Translations under genes and position numbers: made by a program
The notes under the pieces: model-generated
What the model was told of the DNA's origin: nothing
The model's database searches: none
What the model saw: only the letters and a program-made list of their open reading frames with translations
DNA from: Halobacillus faecis
GTDB taxonomy: Bacteria > Bacillota > Bacilli > Bacillales > Halobacillaceae
Assembly: GCF_007991335.1 (NCBI RefSeq)
Contig: NZ_BJYD01000009.1
Location: 1-64,000 of the forward strand
Length of the DNA stretch: 64,000 nucleotides
Reading direction: 5' to 3'
Shown: positions 43,026 through 51,820 of the stretch, piece by piece
How the letters are laid out: each line of letters starts with the position of its first letter
Numbering within the stretch: the first letter of the stretch is position 1

Positions 43026-43436
43026 TTATTTCAGTCTCCCATATATAGTACCGAACCTTGTCGCATGCTCCATCTCATCAGTCATGGCTGTAAATAACAC
43101 ATGATAAGCGAGAGGTGTAGGAATCATAAACAGCATTTCCCTATACATTTCGCCCGCTTTAAATTCATCTTGTTGGGCCCTGACTACACCACTTTCAAAG
43201 GATCGATAGCTGATTGTTTCGGGTTCAAAATGATGATATTTCCCCGTCAACTGGAGGTGGAGGTGCTGGAACATTTGATAATGTTTCCATTCATCATCTT
43301 CCGCATGCTTTATATAGTCCCTGAACAACCGGTTGCTCGTATCACCTTTCAAACGGTTGTAAAAGTCATGGTCTTTCCACTCTTCTTCAATTGACCTTTG
43401 CAGCCGTTGAATAAAGGACTCCTGTTGGTTTTGCAT
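43026..43436 (-). CDS. Ferritin-like/rubrerythrin-type protein
   Basis: A 136-aa helical protein with ferritin-like metal ligands: EEEWKDHDFY, HAEDDEWKHYQMF, and the later EFKAGEMYREML and TDEMEHATRFG (two ExxH pairs). No rubredoxin Cys motif is present. It may be a small di-iron protein; similar proteins (YhjR-like) are linked to sporulation in Bacillus. It sits 114 bp upstream of yheB in the same direction with its own GGGAGGGG ribosome-binding site. Confidence 0.8.
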   Translation of the reverse strand: MQNQQESFIQRLQRSIEEEWKDHDFYNRLKGDTSNRLFRDYIKHAEDDEWKHYQMFQHLHLQLTGKYHHFEPETISYRSFESGVVRAQQDEFKAGEMYREMLFMIPTPLAYHVLFTAMTDEMEHATRFGTIYGRLK

Positions 43437-43545
43437 TTGAACCCCTCCCTTGCTATTAGAATATGAAGGAAAAGGACAAGGTTATTCTCCTTGCCGGATC
43501 ATTGAATTTAAGATTCCGGGCAAAATGAAAGAAGGAGGTGAACAT

Positions 43546-43713
43546 ATGGATAAGCACCATAAACAAGCAGCACCCGAAGGAAAGGATAAATTCGAACTTG
43601 ACGTCGATCGGATGATCAACGAAGGGATGGCAGGTGGCACGATTAAACCTGTTTACGGGCATGAGCAAATCGGAGAAGCTCACGAAATTCCTGAGCAAAA
43701 AGAGGAAAAATGA
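43546..43713 (+). CDS. Small hydrophilic protein
   Basis: A 55-aa charged protein (MDKHHKQAAPEGKDKFELDV..., then MINEGMAGGTIKPVYG). It has no membrane segment or Cys. A GAAGGAGGTG ribosome-binding site at ideal spacing and a strong terminator directly after it support a real gene. I do not recognise the family. Confidence 0.7.
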   Translation: MDKHHKQAAPEGKDKFELDVDRMINEGMAGGTIKPVYGHEQIGEAHEIPEQKEEK

Positions 43714-43718
43714 AAAGA

Positions 43719-43770
43719 AAAAGCTGTCTCCTGTTTGCCTTTTATCTGACGAAACAGGAGACAGCTTTCT
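43719..43770. terminator. Bidirectional terminator
   Basis: A 16-bp stem (43720-43735 with 43753-43768) between the small protein gene and the convergent CsoR-family gene. Confidence 0.8.
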
Positions 43771-43773
43771 TCA

Positions 43774-44055
43774 TTAGCGGCTTTTTACAATCATCTGCAC
43801 AGCTTCATTAATTAACTCTTCCGCTGATTCGCCTTCCTCATGAGCATCACGAATACAGCCTTCTAAGTTTTTGGCAACGATATATCCAATCGCACGGTCC
43901 ATCGCAGAACGTGCGGCTGACAACTGGGTGATGACATCTTTACAATCTTTATCTTCATCCATCATCTTGAGGACACCACGAACTTGACCTTCAATCCTTT
44001 TTAAACGGTTTTTCGTTTCAGGACCGTAAATACTTTTATCCTTCACTTGATCCAA
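43774..44055 (-). CDS. CsoR-family regulator, CstR-like
   Basis: A 93-aa helical repressor of the DUF156 family. Cys38 (EDKDCKDVITQLSA) and Cys67 (KNLEGC) are conserved, but the copper-ligand His four residues before the second Cys is Asn63. That pattern is the one of CstR, which senses persulfides by forming a Cys-Cys tri- or tetrasulfide, not of copper-sensing CsoR. No sulfurtransferase, rhodanese or sulfide:quinone reductase gene is adjacent, so targets are elsewhere. GGAGGAG precedes the start. Confidence 0.85.
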   Translation of the reverse strand: MDQVKDKSIYGPETKNRLKRIEGQVRGVLKMMDEDKDCKDVITQLSAARSAMDRAIGYIVAKNLEGCIRDAHEEGESAEELINEAVQMIVKSR

Positions 44056-44165
44056 TTCCTTCTCCTCCTCTCTTCAGGTACGAAATTATATACCTTCAAC
44101 GCTTTGCGGATTTTGTCCATTGTATTACTATAATAGTAAATATCCAACCAAAAAGGAAGAGATTC

Positions 44166-45059
44166 ATGTCAGTTGTAGACCAACTTAAACGATTATACCC
44201 TTCAATCACTATAAATAAACTAGGATTTGACAACCATACGGAATACAAATGGTTCCAAACCGAAGATGATGAAATTGTAGGCATTAAAAAAAATGAACTT
44301 GACCACCAATCTTCTGAATTGCTCTCGATCTTTCTCAAACCTTTAAGCTCAGAAGAATCCACCATGACAGAAAGGGAGAAACAATGGTCATCATTCCTTT
44401 ATAAAGAAGATGGGACGCAGGAAATGGTGTGGCCGGTATCCTTTCGTTTTGTCCTCTTTTCCATCGAAGATGTGGAAGCAGAGAAAGCTATTGTAAAGGA
44501 AGCACTTCAATCCCTATTTCCTCAAGAAATGCCTCTCTTATGGACATCGGACCGTGAGGGGATCATCATAGAAGAAGTTTCTTCTAAAGATCAGGAAATT
44601 ATGGTATTCGAAGGCATGGCAGATGTATTAAGCAGTGATTTTTACACAGATATCCATTTCTTTATTAGTGAATTCACTTCTTCTCCGGAGGATGCCTCAA
44701 AAATTTTGAAATGGGCCCAGCACGGGGCGGGAATTGCTAAAGAACATAAACTAGGATCCATGATTACCTATAAGGATATTATCCCCTACTTATATATAGA
44801 CGCACTTCCAGATGAAGAATGGGAACATATCCGCAGATCCATCTTTAAGGACATCGAAAAGGACAAGGAATTATTACAGACCATCCGGATTTTCCTGGAA
44901 TCGGGTTCGAATACGTCTCTAGCTGCTAAAAAACTGTACATGCACAGAAACAGCTTGCAATATCGAGTGGACAAATTCACTGAAAAAACGGGCCTTGACA
45001 TTAAACAATTTGAAGGCGCGGTCATTACGTATCTCGCATTATTACACATGGAATACTGA
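44166..45059 (+). CDS. PucR/CdaR-type HTH regulator, YxkF-like
   Basis: A 297-aa protein whose C-terminal 60 residues form the PucR-type HTH (GSNTSLAAKKLYMHRNSLQYRVDKF). The N-terminal 230 residues are acidic and may bind a sugar-derived ligand. In B. subtilis the similar YxkF gene lies directly upstream of msmX; the same order here suggests control of, or co-function with, msmX. A strong hairpin separates the two. Confidence 0.85.
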   Translation: MSVVDQLKRLYPSITINKLGFDNHTEYKWFQTEDDEIVGIKKNELDHQSSELLSIFLKPLSSEESTMTEREKQWSSFLYKEDGTQEMVWPVSFRFVLFSIEDVEAEKAIVKEALQSLFPQEMPLLWTSDREGIIIEEVSSKDQEIMVFEGMADVLSSDFYTDIHFFISEFTSSPEDASKILKWAQHGAGIAKEHKLGSMITYKDIIPYLYIDALPDEEWEHIRRSIFKDIEKDKELLQTIRIFLESGSNTSLAAKKLYMHRNSLQYRVDKFTEKTGLDIKQFEGAVITYLALLHMEY

Positions 45060-45064
45060 CAATC

Positions 45065-45109
45065 GACAAAGTGCACAAACAACCCTCTCCCATGTTTGTG
45101 CACTTTGTC
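45065..45109 (+). other. 16-bp perfect inverted repeat between yxkF-like gene and msmX
   Basis: GACAAAGTGCACAAAC (45065-45080) and its exact complement (45094-45109) enclose 13 bases. There is no T-run, so it is a poor intrinsic terminator; it could be an mRNA-processing stem, an operator or an attenuator ahead of msmX. Confidence 0.7.
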
Positions 45110-45187
45110 CATTTACCGTTTTCAGAAACTTCGATACACTGTAATCAATCAAGAAAGCGATTTCAATTTCACTAGGGGGATATAAAA

Positions 45188-46285
45188 ATGGCAGAAATAA
45201 AACTGAACAATATCGATAAAGTTTATGATAAAAGTGTTAAAGCGGTAGATGATTTCAACTTACACATCAAGGATAAAGAGTTTATCGTATTCGTTGGTCC
45301 GTCCGGTTGCGGTAAATCTACGACACTTCGTATGATTGCAGGTCTTGAAGAAATTACAAACGGAGATTTCATGATTGATGAAAAACGCATGAACGATGTA
45401 GCTCCGAAAGACCGAGACATCGCGATGGTTTTCCAGAACTACGCTTTGTACCCACACATGAACGTATATGATAACATGGCTTTCGGTTTAAAACTCCGTA
45501 AGATGGATAAAAGTGAAATTGAGAAACGTGTAAATAACGCGGCTCAGATCCTTGGCCTTGAAGCTTTACTTGACCGTAAACCCAAAGCGCTATCTGGTGG
45601 TCAAAGACAGCGTGTTGCTCTTGGCCGTGCGATTGTCCGAGATGCGAAAGTATTCTTGATGGACGAGCCTCTTTCCAACCTTGATGCTAAGCTTCGTGTA
45701 CAGATGCGTGCTGAAATCCAGAAGCTGCACCAACGTCTTCAAACAACAACCATCTACGTCACGCACGACCAGACAGAGGCGATGACGATGGCTACACGAC
45801 TTGTTGTTATGAAGGACGGGGTTATTCAACAAGTGGGGGCACCAAAGGATGTGTATGACAAACCTGAAAATGTTTTTGTCGGCGGCTTTATCGGTTCACC
45901 AGCCATGAACTTCCTAAATGGAAAACTTGCGGATGGACACATCGAACTGGGAGAGGTCAAAATAGCAGTTCCTGAAGGAAAAATGAAACCTCTTCGCGAA
46001 CAAAACTATATCGGAAAAGAAGTCATTCTTGGTGTAAGACCAGAAGACATGCATGATGAACCTGTGTTTATTGATGCAAACCAGGACAAGAAAATCACAG
46101 CAGACATTGAAGTAGCAGAATTAATGGGATCTGAGTCCTACCTATATTCCAAACTGAATGACCAGGACTTCATCGCTCGTGTCGATTCCCGTTCTGATAT
46201 TAATGGTGGAGATCAGATTACATTGGCGATCGATATGAACAAAGTTCACTTCTTTGATAAAGACTCTGAATTACGTATCCGCTAA
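45188..46285 (+). CDS. msmX: Multi-sugar ABC transporter ATPase MsmX
   Basis: A 365-aa ATPase of the UgpC/MalK type, with Walker A GPSGCGKST, signature LSGGQRQRVALGRAIVRD, Walker B VFLMDEPLSNLDAKLR and a C-terminal TOBE/OB domain (about 240-365). MsmX powers several carbohydrate importers that lack their own ATPase, which is consistent with no permease genes nearby. GGGGG precedes the start. Confidence 0.93.
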   Translation: MAEIKLNNIDKVYDKSVKAVDDFNLHIKDKEFIVFVGPSGCGKSTTLRMIAGLEEITNGDFMIDEKRMNDVAPKDRDIAMVFQNYALYPHMNVYDNMAFGLKLRKMDKSEIEKRVNNAAQILGLEALLDRKPKALSGGQRQRVALGRAIVRDAKVFLMDEPLSNLDAKLRVQMRAEIQKLHQRLQTTTIYVTHDQTEAMTMATRLVVMKDGVIQQVGAPKDVYDKPENVFVGGFIGSPAMNFLNGKLADGHIELGEVKIAVPEGKMKPLREQNYIGKEVILGVRPEDMHDEPVFIDANQDKKITADIEVAELMGSESYLYSKLNDQDFIARVDSRSDINGGDQITLAIDMNKVHFFDKDSELRIR

Positions 46286-46291
46286 AAAGAT

Positions 46292-46323
46292 AAAAAACGC
46301 AGCCTTGTTGGCTGCGTTTTTTA
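46292..46323. terminator. Bidirectional terminator
   Basis: A 13-bp stem (46292-46304 with 46310-46322) between convergent msmX and the zinc-ribbon gene; it overlaps the latter's stop. Confidence 0.85.
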
Positions 46324-46557
46324 TGTGGCTTGAATATCATTCAAACCACAATCTTCACAAACAAATAGATGGACGCATTCCTCAGTGATGGATGAATCCA
46401 TGTCCCCATCAACGAGATCTGTATACTTCTGATCAAGATAAGGACTATAATCATCCAAGAAATCTGTGACGCGTCCCTGATCTCGCATTGTTCCTTCGCA
46501 TTTAGGGCAGGGTCTTTCAGAAGCTGCCCACCCGTTGCATACACCACACTCTTGCAT
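46321..46557 (-). CDS. Small zinc-ribbon-like protein
   Basis: A 78-aa acidic protein with three Cys pairs, CGVC, CPKC and CEDC, the first and last suited to one or two zinc sites. The middle (DFLDDYSPYLDQKYTDLVDGD) is strongly acidic. No start-strength argument is decisive. Function unknown; similar short proteins are common in Bacillaceae. Confidence 0.75.
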   Translation of the reverse strand: MQECGVCNGWAASERPCPKCEGTMRDQGRVTDFLDDYSPYLDQKYTDLVDGDMDSSITEECVHLFVCEDCGLNDIQAT

Positions 46558-46630
46558 TGCTCGCCACTTCTTTCAAAACGATCTGGAACTCCACCTACAT
46601 GTTTCGTATGAATATGAAAGACATTCAAAA

Positions 46631-46658
46631 AATAAAGAGGAAGGGCGCACCCTTCCTC
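46631..46658 (-). terminator. Terminator of SASP gene
   Basis: GAGGAAGGG-CGCA-CCCTTCCTC (46637-46658) with As to the left, just downstream of the SASP stop. Confidence 0.8.
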
Positions 46659-46673
46659 CTTCGTCACAAGTAT

Positions 46674-46880
46674 TTATTTGTATTGTTGTCCGCCGAATTG
46701 TTGCTCAGCCATTTGGACAAGACGCTTAGTGATCTCACCACCTACAGAACCGTTAGCACGAGCTGTAGAGTCAGCACCAAGTTGTACGCCAAATTCTTGT
46801 GCGATTTCGTATTTCATTTGGTCTAGAGCTTGTTGTACACCAGGTACAACCAACTCATTTGAACTGTTGTTGTTAGCCAT
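46674..46880 (-). CDS. Alpha/beta-type small acid-soluble spore protein
   Basis: A 68-aa DNA-binding spore protein that saturates spore DNA and protects it from UV and heat. It contains the GPR-protease site region [10 protein letters not shown] and the second conserved block [28 protein letters not shown] precedes the ATG at 46880. It shows the host sporulates. A forespore SigG-type promoter lies upstream. Confidence 0.95.
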   Translation of the reverse strand: MANNNSSNELVVPGVQQALDQMKYEIAQEFGVQLGADSTARANGSVGGEITKRLVQMAEQQFGGQQYK

Positions 46881-46908
46881 GTGTCTCACCTCCTGTCTTG
46901 TGTAATCG

Positions 46909-46938
46909 TAGTATGGGTCGGTCTGGTTGTTTTTATGT
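46909..46938 (-). promoter_or_regulatory. SigG-like promoter of SASP gene
   Basis: On the minus strand CATACTA (complement of 46909-46915) fits the SigG -10 CATnnTA, with an ACATAAA -35-like element about 18 bases upstream (complement of 46932-46938). The -35 match is weak. Confidence 0.5.
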
Positions 46939-47006
46939 TAAAAAAACAGGTGGTAATTACTGGAGAAATTATATTAGGCTAATAAACATGGCTAACAACA
47001 AAAGAT

Positions 47007-48398
47007 TTATTTCGCGTTCGGCTTCGTCATCGCTTTAGGATCCACATATTCATCAAATTGATCTTCTGTAAGAATACCAAGCTCAACGGCCGTTTCCTTT
47101 AATGTCTGATCTTTTTCAAAAGCTGTTTTTGCGATTTCGGCTGCATTTTCATATCCGATATGAGGATTAAGAGCTGTGACTAGCATTAAGGAATCACGAA
47201 GATTCTTTTCAATTTGTTCATGATTCGGCTCCAGTCCGCCCACACAACGTTCGTCGAAAGAAACGATACTGTCTGCAAGAAGTTGGGCAGACTGCAAGAA
47301 ATTATAAGCGATCACTGGTTTAAATACGTTCAGTTCAAAGTTCCCCTGACTCGCTGCAAAACCAATCGTAGCATCATTCCCCATAACCTGAGCCACAACC
47401 ATCGTGACGGCTTCGCTTTGTGTAGGGTTCACTTTACCAGGCATAATGGAACTCCCCGGTTCATTGGCTGGAATCGTAATTTCACCAATGCCGCAACGCG
47501 GTCCACTCGCAAGCCACCTCACATCATTAGCTATTTTCATAAGATCAGCGGCTAAGGCTTTCAAAGCGCCATGCGTGTGGACGAGTTCGTCATGGGAAGT
47601 GAGCGCATGGAATTTATTCGGTGCAGAAATAAAGCCTTTTCCTGTTGCCTCGTTAATTTGAGCCACTACCTGCTCAGAAAAATCTTCATGGGCATTCAAC
47701 CCTGTACCCACTGCGGTCCCACCGATGGCAAGCTCTTTTACGTATTCCGTGCTTTCAATAAGCATTTTTTCTGTTTTTTCAAGCATGCGGTGCCAACCAC
47801 TAATTTCCTGACCTAGCGTCAATGGAGTGGCATCCTGTAAGTGGGTACGGCCAATTTTAACGATATCGTTAAACGCTTCCATTTTTTCTTGTAATGTATG
47901 TTTGAATTGGATCAAGGCTGGAAGAACGACATCCTCGATTTTTCTGACAGATGCAATATGCATCGCTGTCGGATAAGTATCATTCGAACTTTGAGATTTA
48001 TTTACATCATCATTCGGGTGGAGACGTGTTTCACTACCTTTCTCCTCCAGCCATTGCGAACCAACGTAAGCGATAACTTCATTCACATTCATGTTCGACT
48101 GCGTACCGCTTCCCGTCTGCCAAACCACAAGAGGGAAATGCTCGTCAAGTTCTCCGGCAATAATGAGATCGGCCGCATAAGCAATAGCTTCTGCTTTTTC
48201 CTCTTCAAGCAACCCAAGTGCTGCATTTGCTTTGGCCGCGCTTTTTTTAAGGATCGCAAAGCCCTCGACAACTTCTTTCGGCATTTTTTCATCGCCAATT
48301 GGGAAGTTTTGTTTACTTCTCTGTGTTTGAGCTCCCCAAAACTTTTCGCTCGGTACTTTGATTTCTCCTATGGTATCTTTTTCAATGCGATAATCCAT
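47007..48398 (-). CDS. fumC: Fumarate hydratase, class II
   Basis: Interconverts fumarate and malate in the citric acid cycle. The 463-aa homotetrameric enzyme carries the superfamily signature [12 protein letters not shown] (near 315), the [13 protein letters not shown] substrate region (about 130) and [16 protein letters not shown]. The ATG at 48398 follows GGGAGG and matches B. subtilis FumC (CitG) in length; upstream codons are not conserved. Monocistronic. Confidence 0.96.
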   Translation of the reverse strand: MDYRIEKDTIGEIKVPSEKFWGAQTQRSKQNFPIGDEKMPKEVVEGFAILKKSAAKANAALGLLEEEKAEAIAYAADLIIAGELDEHFPLVVWQTGSGTQSNMNVNEVIAYVGSQWLEEKGSETRLHPNDDVNKSQSSNDTYPTAMHIASVRKIEDVVLPALIQFKHTLQEKMEAFNDIVKIGRTHLQDATPLTLGQEISGWHRMLEKTEKMLIESTEYVKELAIGGTAVGTGLNAHEDFSEQVVAQINEATGKGFISAPNKFHALTSHDELVHTHGALKALAADLMKIANDVRWLASGPRCGIGEITIPANEPGSSIMPGKVNPTQSEAVTMVVAQVMGNDATIGFAASQGNFELNVFKPVIAYNFLQSAQLLADSIVSFDERCVGGLEPNHEQIEKNLRDSLMLVTALNPHIGYENAAEIAKTAFEKDQTLKETAVELGILTEDQFDEYVDPKAMTKPNAK

Positions 48399-48515
48399 GA
48401 ATATCCTCCCTTTGATCAAATCATTGCATGCCCTTTCATTGTATCAAGAATCTTTTGAACAATCACCAGAAGCTCTCTCTTTTTGACAATTTTCTTCAAG
48501 TTACAAGTCTGATTA

Positions 48516-48544
48516 TTTACATTTTTCAGATATTTATGTATAAT
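48516..48544 (+). promoter_or_regulatory. SigA-type promoter of candidate small RNA
   Basis: TTTACA, exactly 17 bp, then a perfect TATAAT. No coding start with a ribosome-binding site follows before the terminator at 48611. Confidence 0.75.
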
Positions 48545-48550
48545 GAACCC

Positions 48551-48644
48551 ATCAAGCAAAGGTACATATCGTCCTTCCTTGCTTGATCTCTCAAGTGGGT
48601 AAAAAGTGGTAAAAAAGAGCCTTTGCAGAAAGGCTCTTTTTTTT
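48551..48644 (+). ncRNA. Candidate small RNA (about 94 nt)
   Basis: The transcript expected from the 48516 promoter begins with a hairpin (ATCAAGCAA pairing with TTGCTTGAT, 48551-48587), has an unpaired purine-rich linker containing GTGGGTAAAAAGTGG, and ends in a 14-bp intrinsic terminator with eight Ts (48611-48644). No reading frame longer than a few codons fits. This is the usual layout of a bacterial trans-acting small RNA. No known family was recognised. It is divergent from fumC, 150 bp away. Confidence 0.6.
48611..48644 (+). terminator. Intrinsic terminator of candidate small RNA
   Basis: AAAAAAGAGCCTTT-GCAG-AAAGGCTCTTTTTTTT. It is symmetrical in A/T and could act both ways, but no minus-strand gene ends here. 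Confidence 0.88.
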
Positions 48645-48671
48645 GAATCCATAATTTCATTAATGGTCCCT

Positions 48672-48805
48672 TTACTTGGAGACTCAGTTTCGAGACTTTT
48701 GTTGAGTGGATGGGGCTGCGGGGAATAGCTCGCTTTCCGCGGGAGCGCGGTTTACCGCGCTCCCATAAATGTCTCGAAACTGGGTCTTACACAAACCTGC
48801 CAGTT
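48672..48805. repeat. Dispersed repeat, copy E
   Basis: Inverted ends GACTCAGTTTCGAGAC (48681-48696) and GTCTCGAAACTGGGTC (48771-48786) enclose GAGTGGATGGGGCTGCGGGG, AGCTCGCTTTCCGCG and a 10-bp hairpin GGGAGCGCGG-TTTA-CCGCGCTCCC (48741-48764); CCTGCCA follows at 48797. This is the most compact and symmetrical copy in the window. Confidence 0.88.
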
Positions 48806-48842
48806 AGCGGAACAAATTTTTTATAAAGAATGGAGAATGAAG

Positions 48843-49757
48843 ATGCCTAATATATGGACACATATACTGTTTGTGGACCAGTTATGCGAGGAGCTTGAAA
48901 GGAAAGACCTTTTAGAAACTTCTTCAGCCCCTTTACATATGGGAGCCCAGGGTCCTGATCCGTTTTTTTATCATAATTTCCTGCCTTTTTTACCAGACAA
49001 AGAGGTAGCGGAAATCGGGATGCTGCTTCATACGGAAAAATGCGGACCCCTTTTGATCGATATGATTGAAAGAGGAAAGTCAGAGAAAAACTTACTTCAA
49101 GCCTTTATCCTTGGCTTTGTGAGCCATCATATCCTTGACCGCCATACTCATCCTTACATTCACTATCACGCAGGCTATGAAGAAAATAAACACCAGGAAC
49201 TTGAAGTACTCTTAGATACAGTCATGCTCGCACGTGAGAGGAATCTAGAAACGTGGAAAAACCCTGTCCATAAGAAAATAAAAATCGGAAAGCAAATCCG
49301 TCCCATTTCTTCCTTTATGCATTCTCTGCTTTCCGATCATTATCCTGAAACAACGACAAATCACAAGAAGAAAGTAATTCAAGAATCTTTTTCCCATATT
49401 CAGGCGGCTCAAAGGGTGTTATATGACCCTTGGAAATGGAAGAATCGATGGTTTGGCACACTCGTTTCCTCGTTCTCCCATCAGCCCATCCGTGAAAAGA
49501 AAGATTTTTTGAATGAGAGCCATATGGAGTGGTACCATCCGGCAACAAAAGAAAAGCGCACCGAATCTTTTTTGGATTTATATGAACAGGCGAAGAACGA
49601 AGGTACCACTCTATTTCAGTATATTTTCGAGTATTGGGAAACAGGTTCCCCGGAGGTTTGGGATCACATTAAAAAAATCATTGGAAACATTTCGTATGAT
49701 ACGGGAGAGCCCCTTGAGAAAAGGATGGTGAACCAGTACAGTCATCCGATTGTGTAA
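48843..49757 (+). CDS. Zinc-dependent phospholipase C-like protein
   Basis: A 304-aa protein beginning MPNIWTHILFVDQL with HMGAQGPDPFFYHNFLP (about 31-48) and LGFVSHHILDRHTHPYIHY (about 94-112), the His/Asp pattern of the zinc phospholipase C/S1-P1 nuclease fold. Without a signal peptide it is presumably cytoplasmic, unlike secreted PLCs, so substrate is uncertain. GGAG precedes the ATG at 48843 at eight bases; the ATG two codons earlier is too close. It converges with the MFS gene, leaving one base between stops. Confidence 0.8.
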   Translation: MPNIWTHILFVDQLCEELERKDLLETSSAPLHMGAQGPDPFFYHNFLPFLPDKEVAEIGMLLHTEKCGPLLIDMIERGKSEKNLLQAFILGFVSHHILDRHTHPYIHYHAGYEENKHQELEVLLDTVMLARERNLETWKNPVHKKIKIGKQIRPISSFMHSLLSDHYPETTTNHKKKVIQESFSHIQAAQRVLYDPWKWKNRWFGTLVSSFSHQPIREKKDFLNESHMEWYHPATKEKRTESFLDLYEQAKNEGTTLFQYIFEYWETGSPEVWDHIKKIIGNISYDTGEPLEKRMVNQYSHPIV

Positions 49758-49758
49758 C

Positions 49759-51054
49759 CTATGAACGAATGACGGGTTCTTCCTCAGAGCGGGTGTAGGA
49801 CTCTGCCTGCTCTACCCCTTTATCTACATCAAGCATATATAATAGGATCATACCAACGATAAAGAAGAACACGAGCGATAGAATTCCAAGACGGCTCGAT
49901 CCTGTTAATTGTCCGACAAGTGCGAAGGCAAACGGTCCAAAAATGGCAGCGAATTTTGAGGAGATTCCGTAAAAACCGAAAAACTCCGCATGACGGTCTC
50001 CTGGAACCATTCTTCCAAAAATGGAACGGCTTAAAGCCTGAGCTCCCCCTTGCACGAAACCTACGCACACAGCCAGGATGTAAAAATGAAGGGCCGATGT
50101 CATAAAATACCCAAGTGCTACGATGACCAAATAGATAGATAACGATATCATGAGCGCACGCTTAGGCGTTATTTTTCCTGCCAGCCAACCGAAGAAGAAT
50201 GTACATGGGATCCCAACGAATTGAGTGATGAGTAACGCTGTAATCAGAGAAGTGCTGTCAATTCCAATATCCCTTCCATAAATCGTGGCCATTTTTATAA
50301 TTGTCGAAATCCCATCGTTATAAAGCCAAAACGCCAATAAAAAAATGAGAAGCTGCTTAAACTGTCTCAATTCTTTCCATGTCCGACCAAGCCGCTGAAA
50401 GCCGATGGACACATAAGAGTGTTCTCTTTCTTGCCGGGTCTTCTTTTCCTCTACAACGTTTTTCATGAGAGGAATGGAAAAAATAAACCACCAAAGACCA
50501 ACGGATACAAAAGCAAGCTTCGTACCAATCAAGGTATTCGGAAGCCCGAACCACTCATACTTCATAATCATGAGAAGGTTGATGGCAAGCAGAACCCCTC
50601 CGCCGACATATCCTAACGTGAATCCAGCTGCAGAAACACGATCTATATCTTCCTCTTTAGCCACTTCAGGTAAAAAAGCATCATAAAACACATTCGCACC
50701 TGAAAAACCGATCGTCCCCACGATTAATAATATCGAGGCAAAAATGTAATCCCCCTCTCCGACAAAGGCAAGCAAGACGCTGGCAATCATGCCCATATAG
50801 GCAAAGAACATCAAAAAACTTTTCTTCGCTGCGGAATAATCACTGATCGCCCCTAGAATTGGAGCTAGGATTGCCACGATTAAGACAGCAATGGATTGGG
50901 AATATCCCCAATAGCTTGCTGCTAAAGATTCTTGAACACCTTTAGCTGCTACATCATAATAGAATACAGGTAGCACAGCAGCCATGATGGTCGTTGCAAA
51001 AGCTGAATTAGCAAAATCATAGAGCATCCAGCTCCAAACGGGTTTCCTTTTCAT
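49759..51054 (-). CDS. MFS transporter, UMF1 type
   Basis: A 431-aa transporter with 12 predicted helices and the opening MKRKPVWSWMLYDFANSAFATTI that is characteristic of the UMF1 (Atg22-like, YxiO-like) family; GAISDYSAAKKSFL is the loop 2-3 motif. Substrate unknown, amino-acid efflux being one possibility. The ATG at 51054 has GGGGG at eight bases; other ATGs lie too close. Confidence 0.88.
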   Translation of the reverse strand: MKRKPVWSWMLYDFANSAFATTIMAAVLPVFYYDVAAKGVQESLAASYWGYSQSIAVLIVAILAPILGAISDYSAAKKSFLMFFAYMGMIASVLLAFVGEGDYIFASILLIVGTIGFSGANVFYDAFLPEVAKEEDIDRVSAAGFTLGYVGGGVLLAINLLMIMKYEWFGLPNTLIGTKLAFVSVGLWWFIFSIPLMKNVVEEKKTRQEREHSYVSIGFQRLGRTWKELRQFKQLLIFLLAFWLYNDGISTIIKMATIYGRDIGIDSTSLITALLITQFVGIPCTFFFGWLAGKITPKRALMISLSIYLVIVALGYFMTSALHFYILAVCVGFVQGGAQALSRSIFGRMVPGDRHAEFFGFYGISSKFAAIFGPFAFALVGQLTGSSRLGILSLVFFFIVGMILLYMLDVDKGVEQAESYTRSEEEPVIRS

Positions 51055-51156
51055 GGTCATAACCCCCATCAATACTCTTTTTTAGACAAGCATAGCAAAA
51101 GATTTTCAAATTTTACGTAATCAAAATCAAACTTTACAATTCTTTGAGGTGGTTTA

Positions 51157-51777
51157 ATGAAACTGGCAGTATTCGGTGGCACAGGAAGAGTCGGATCTGA
51201 AATTGTACGATTAGCATTAGGTGATGGGTTGGAAGTAAAAGCCCTTGTTCGTGATGAAAAACGGGCGATGGAAGTTATTCCTGGAGTGGAGTTCGTGATT
51301 GGTGATGCGAAAAATGAAGAGGACGTCAAAAAGACCATTGCCACTTGTGATGCGGTGATCAGTGCCTTGAACACAGATAAAACAGACACACTATCGAAGA
51401 GTTCCCTCTTAATCGTTAAAGCGATGAAAGAAGAAGGGATCAAGCGTATCGTCACAATCGGAACGGCAGGCATTCTAAACAGCAGGTTCGAAAAAGGGAA
51501 ATATCGCTACCAGACCAATGAATCCAAACGAAAGAAAACATTTGCAGCAGAAGAACATGTTAAAGTATATGAAGCTTTACAGCACAGTCGGCTGGACTGG
51601 ACCATCATCTGTCCGACTTATTTGCCTGATGGAGAACGACACGGCAATATCCGATTTGAGCGTGATTTACTCCCAGAAGACGGCAAGAAGATTACCGTGG
51701 CAGATACAGCATTTTTTGCTTATGAAGAATTAAAAAAGAAAGAATTCTTAGCTCACCGCGTTGGAATCTGTTATTAA
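51157..51777 (+). CDS. NAD(P)-binding atypical short-chain reductase
   Basis: A 206-aa Rossmann-fold protein of the NmrA-like/atypical SDR type. The dinucleotide motif is MKLAVFGGTGRVGSEI at the N-terminus; GDAKNEEDV and RIVTIGTAGI follow, and the YxxxK is not obvious, as usual for this group. It may act as a flavin reductase or redox sensor. GAGGTGG precedes the start. Divergent from the MFS gene. Confidence 0.87.
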   Translation: MKLAVFGGTGRVGSEIVRLALGDGLEVKALVRDEKRAMEVIPGVEFVIGDAKNEEDVKKTIATCDAVISALNTDKTDTLSKSSLLIVKAMKEEGIKRIVTIGTAGILNSRFEKGKYRYQTNESKRKKTFAAEEHVKVYEALQHSRLDWTIICPTYLPDGERHGNIRFERDLLPEDGKKITVADTAFFAYEELKKKEFLAHRVGICY

Positions 51778-51820
51778 AAAAAAAGCCATTTCTCTCTTCG
51801 TGGAGAAATGGCTTTTTTTT
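51774..51820. terminator. Bidirectional terminator
   Basis: A 14-bp stem AAAAGCCATTTCTC with its complement, flanked by As and eight Ts, between convergent reductase and carboxypeptidase genes. Confidence 0.9.

Noticed and set aside
48588-48610. MraZ-type binding repeats (GTGGG...GTGGT)
   Set aside because: Only two imperfect repeats, inside a predicted transcript and away from any division gene; treated as part of the small-RNA linker.
48416-48652. Minus-strand frame of 78 codons
   Set aside because: It covers the small-RNA promoter and terminator in antisense and has no ribosome-binding site.
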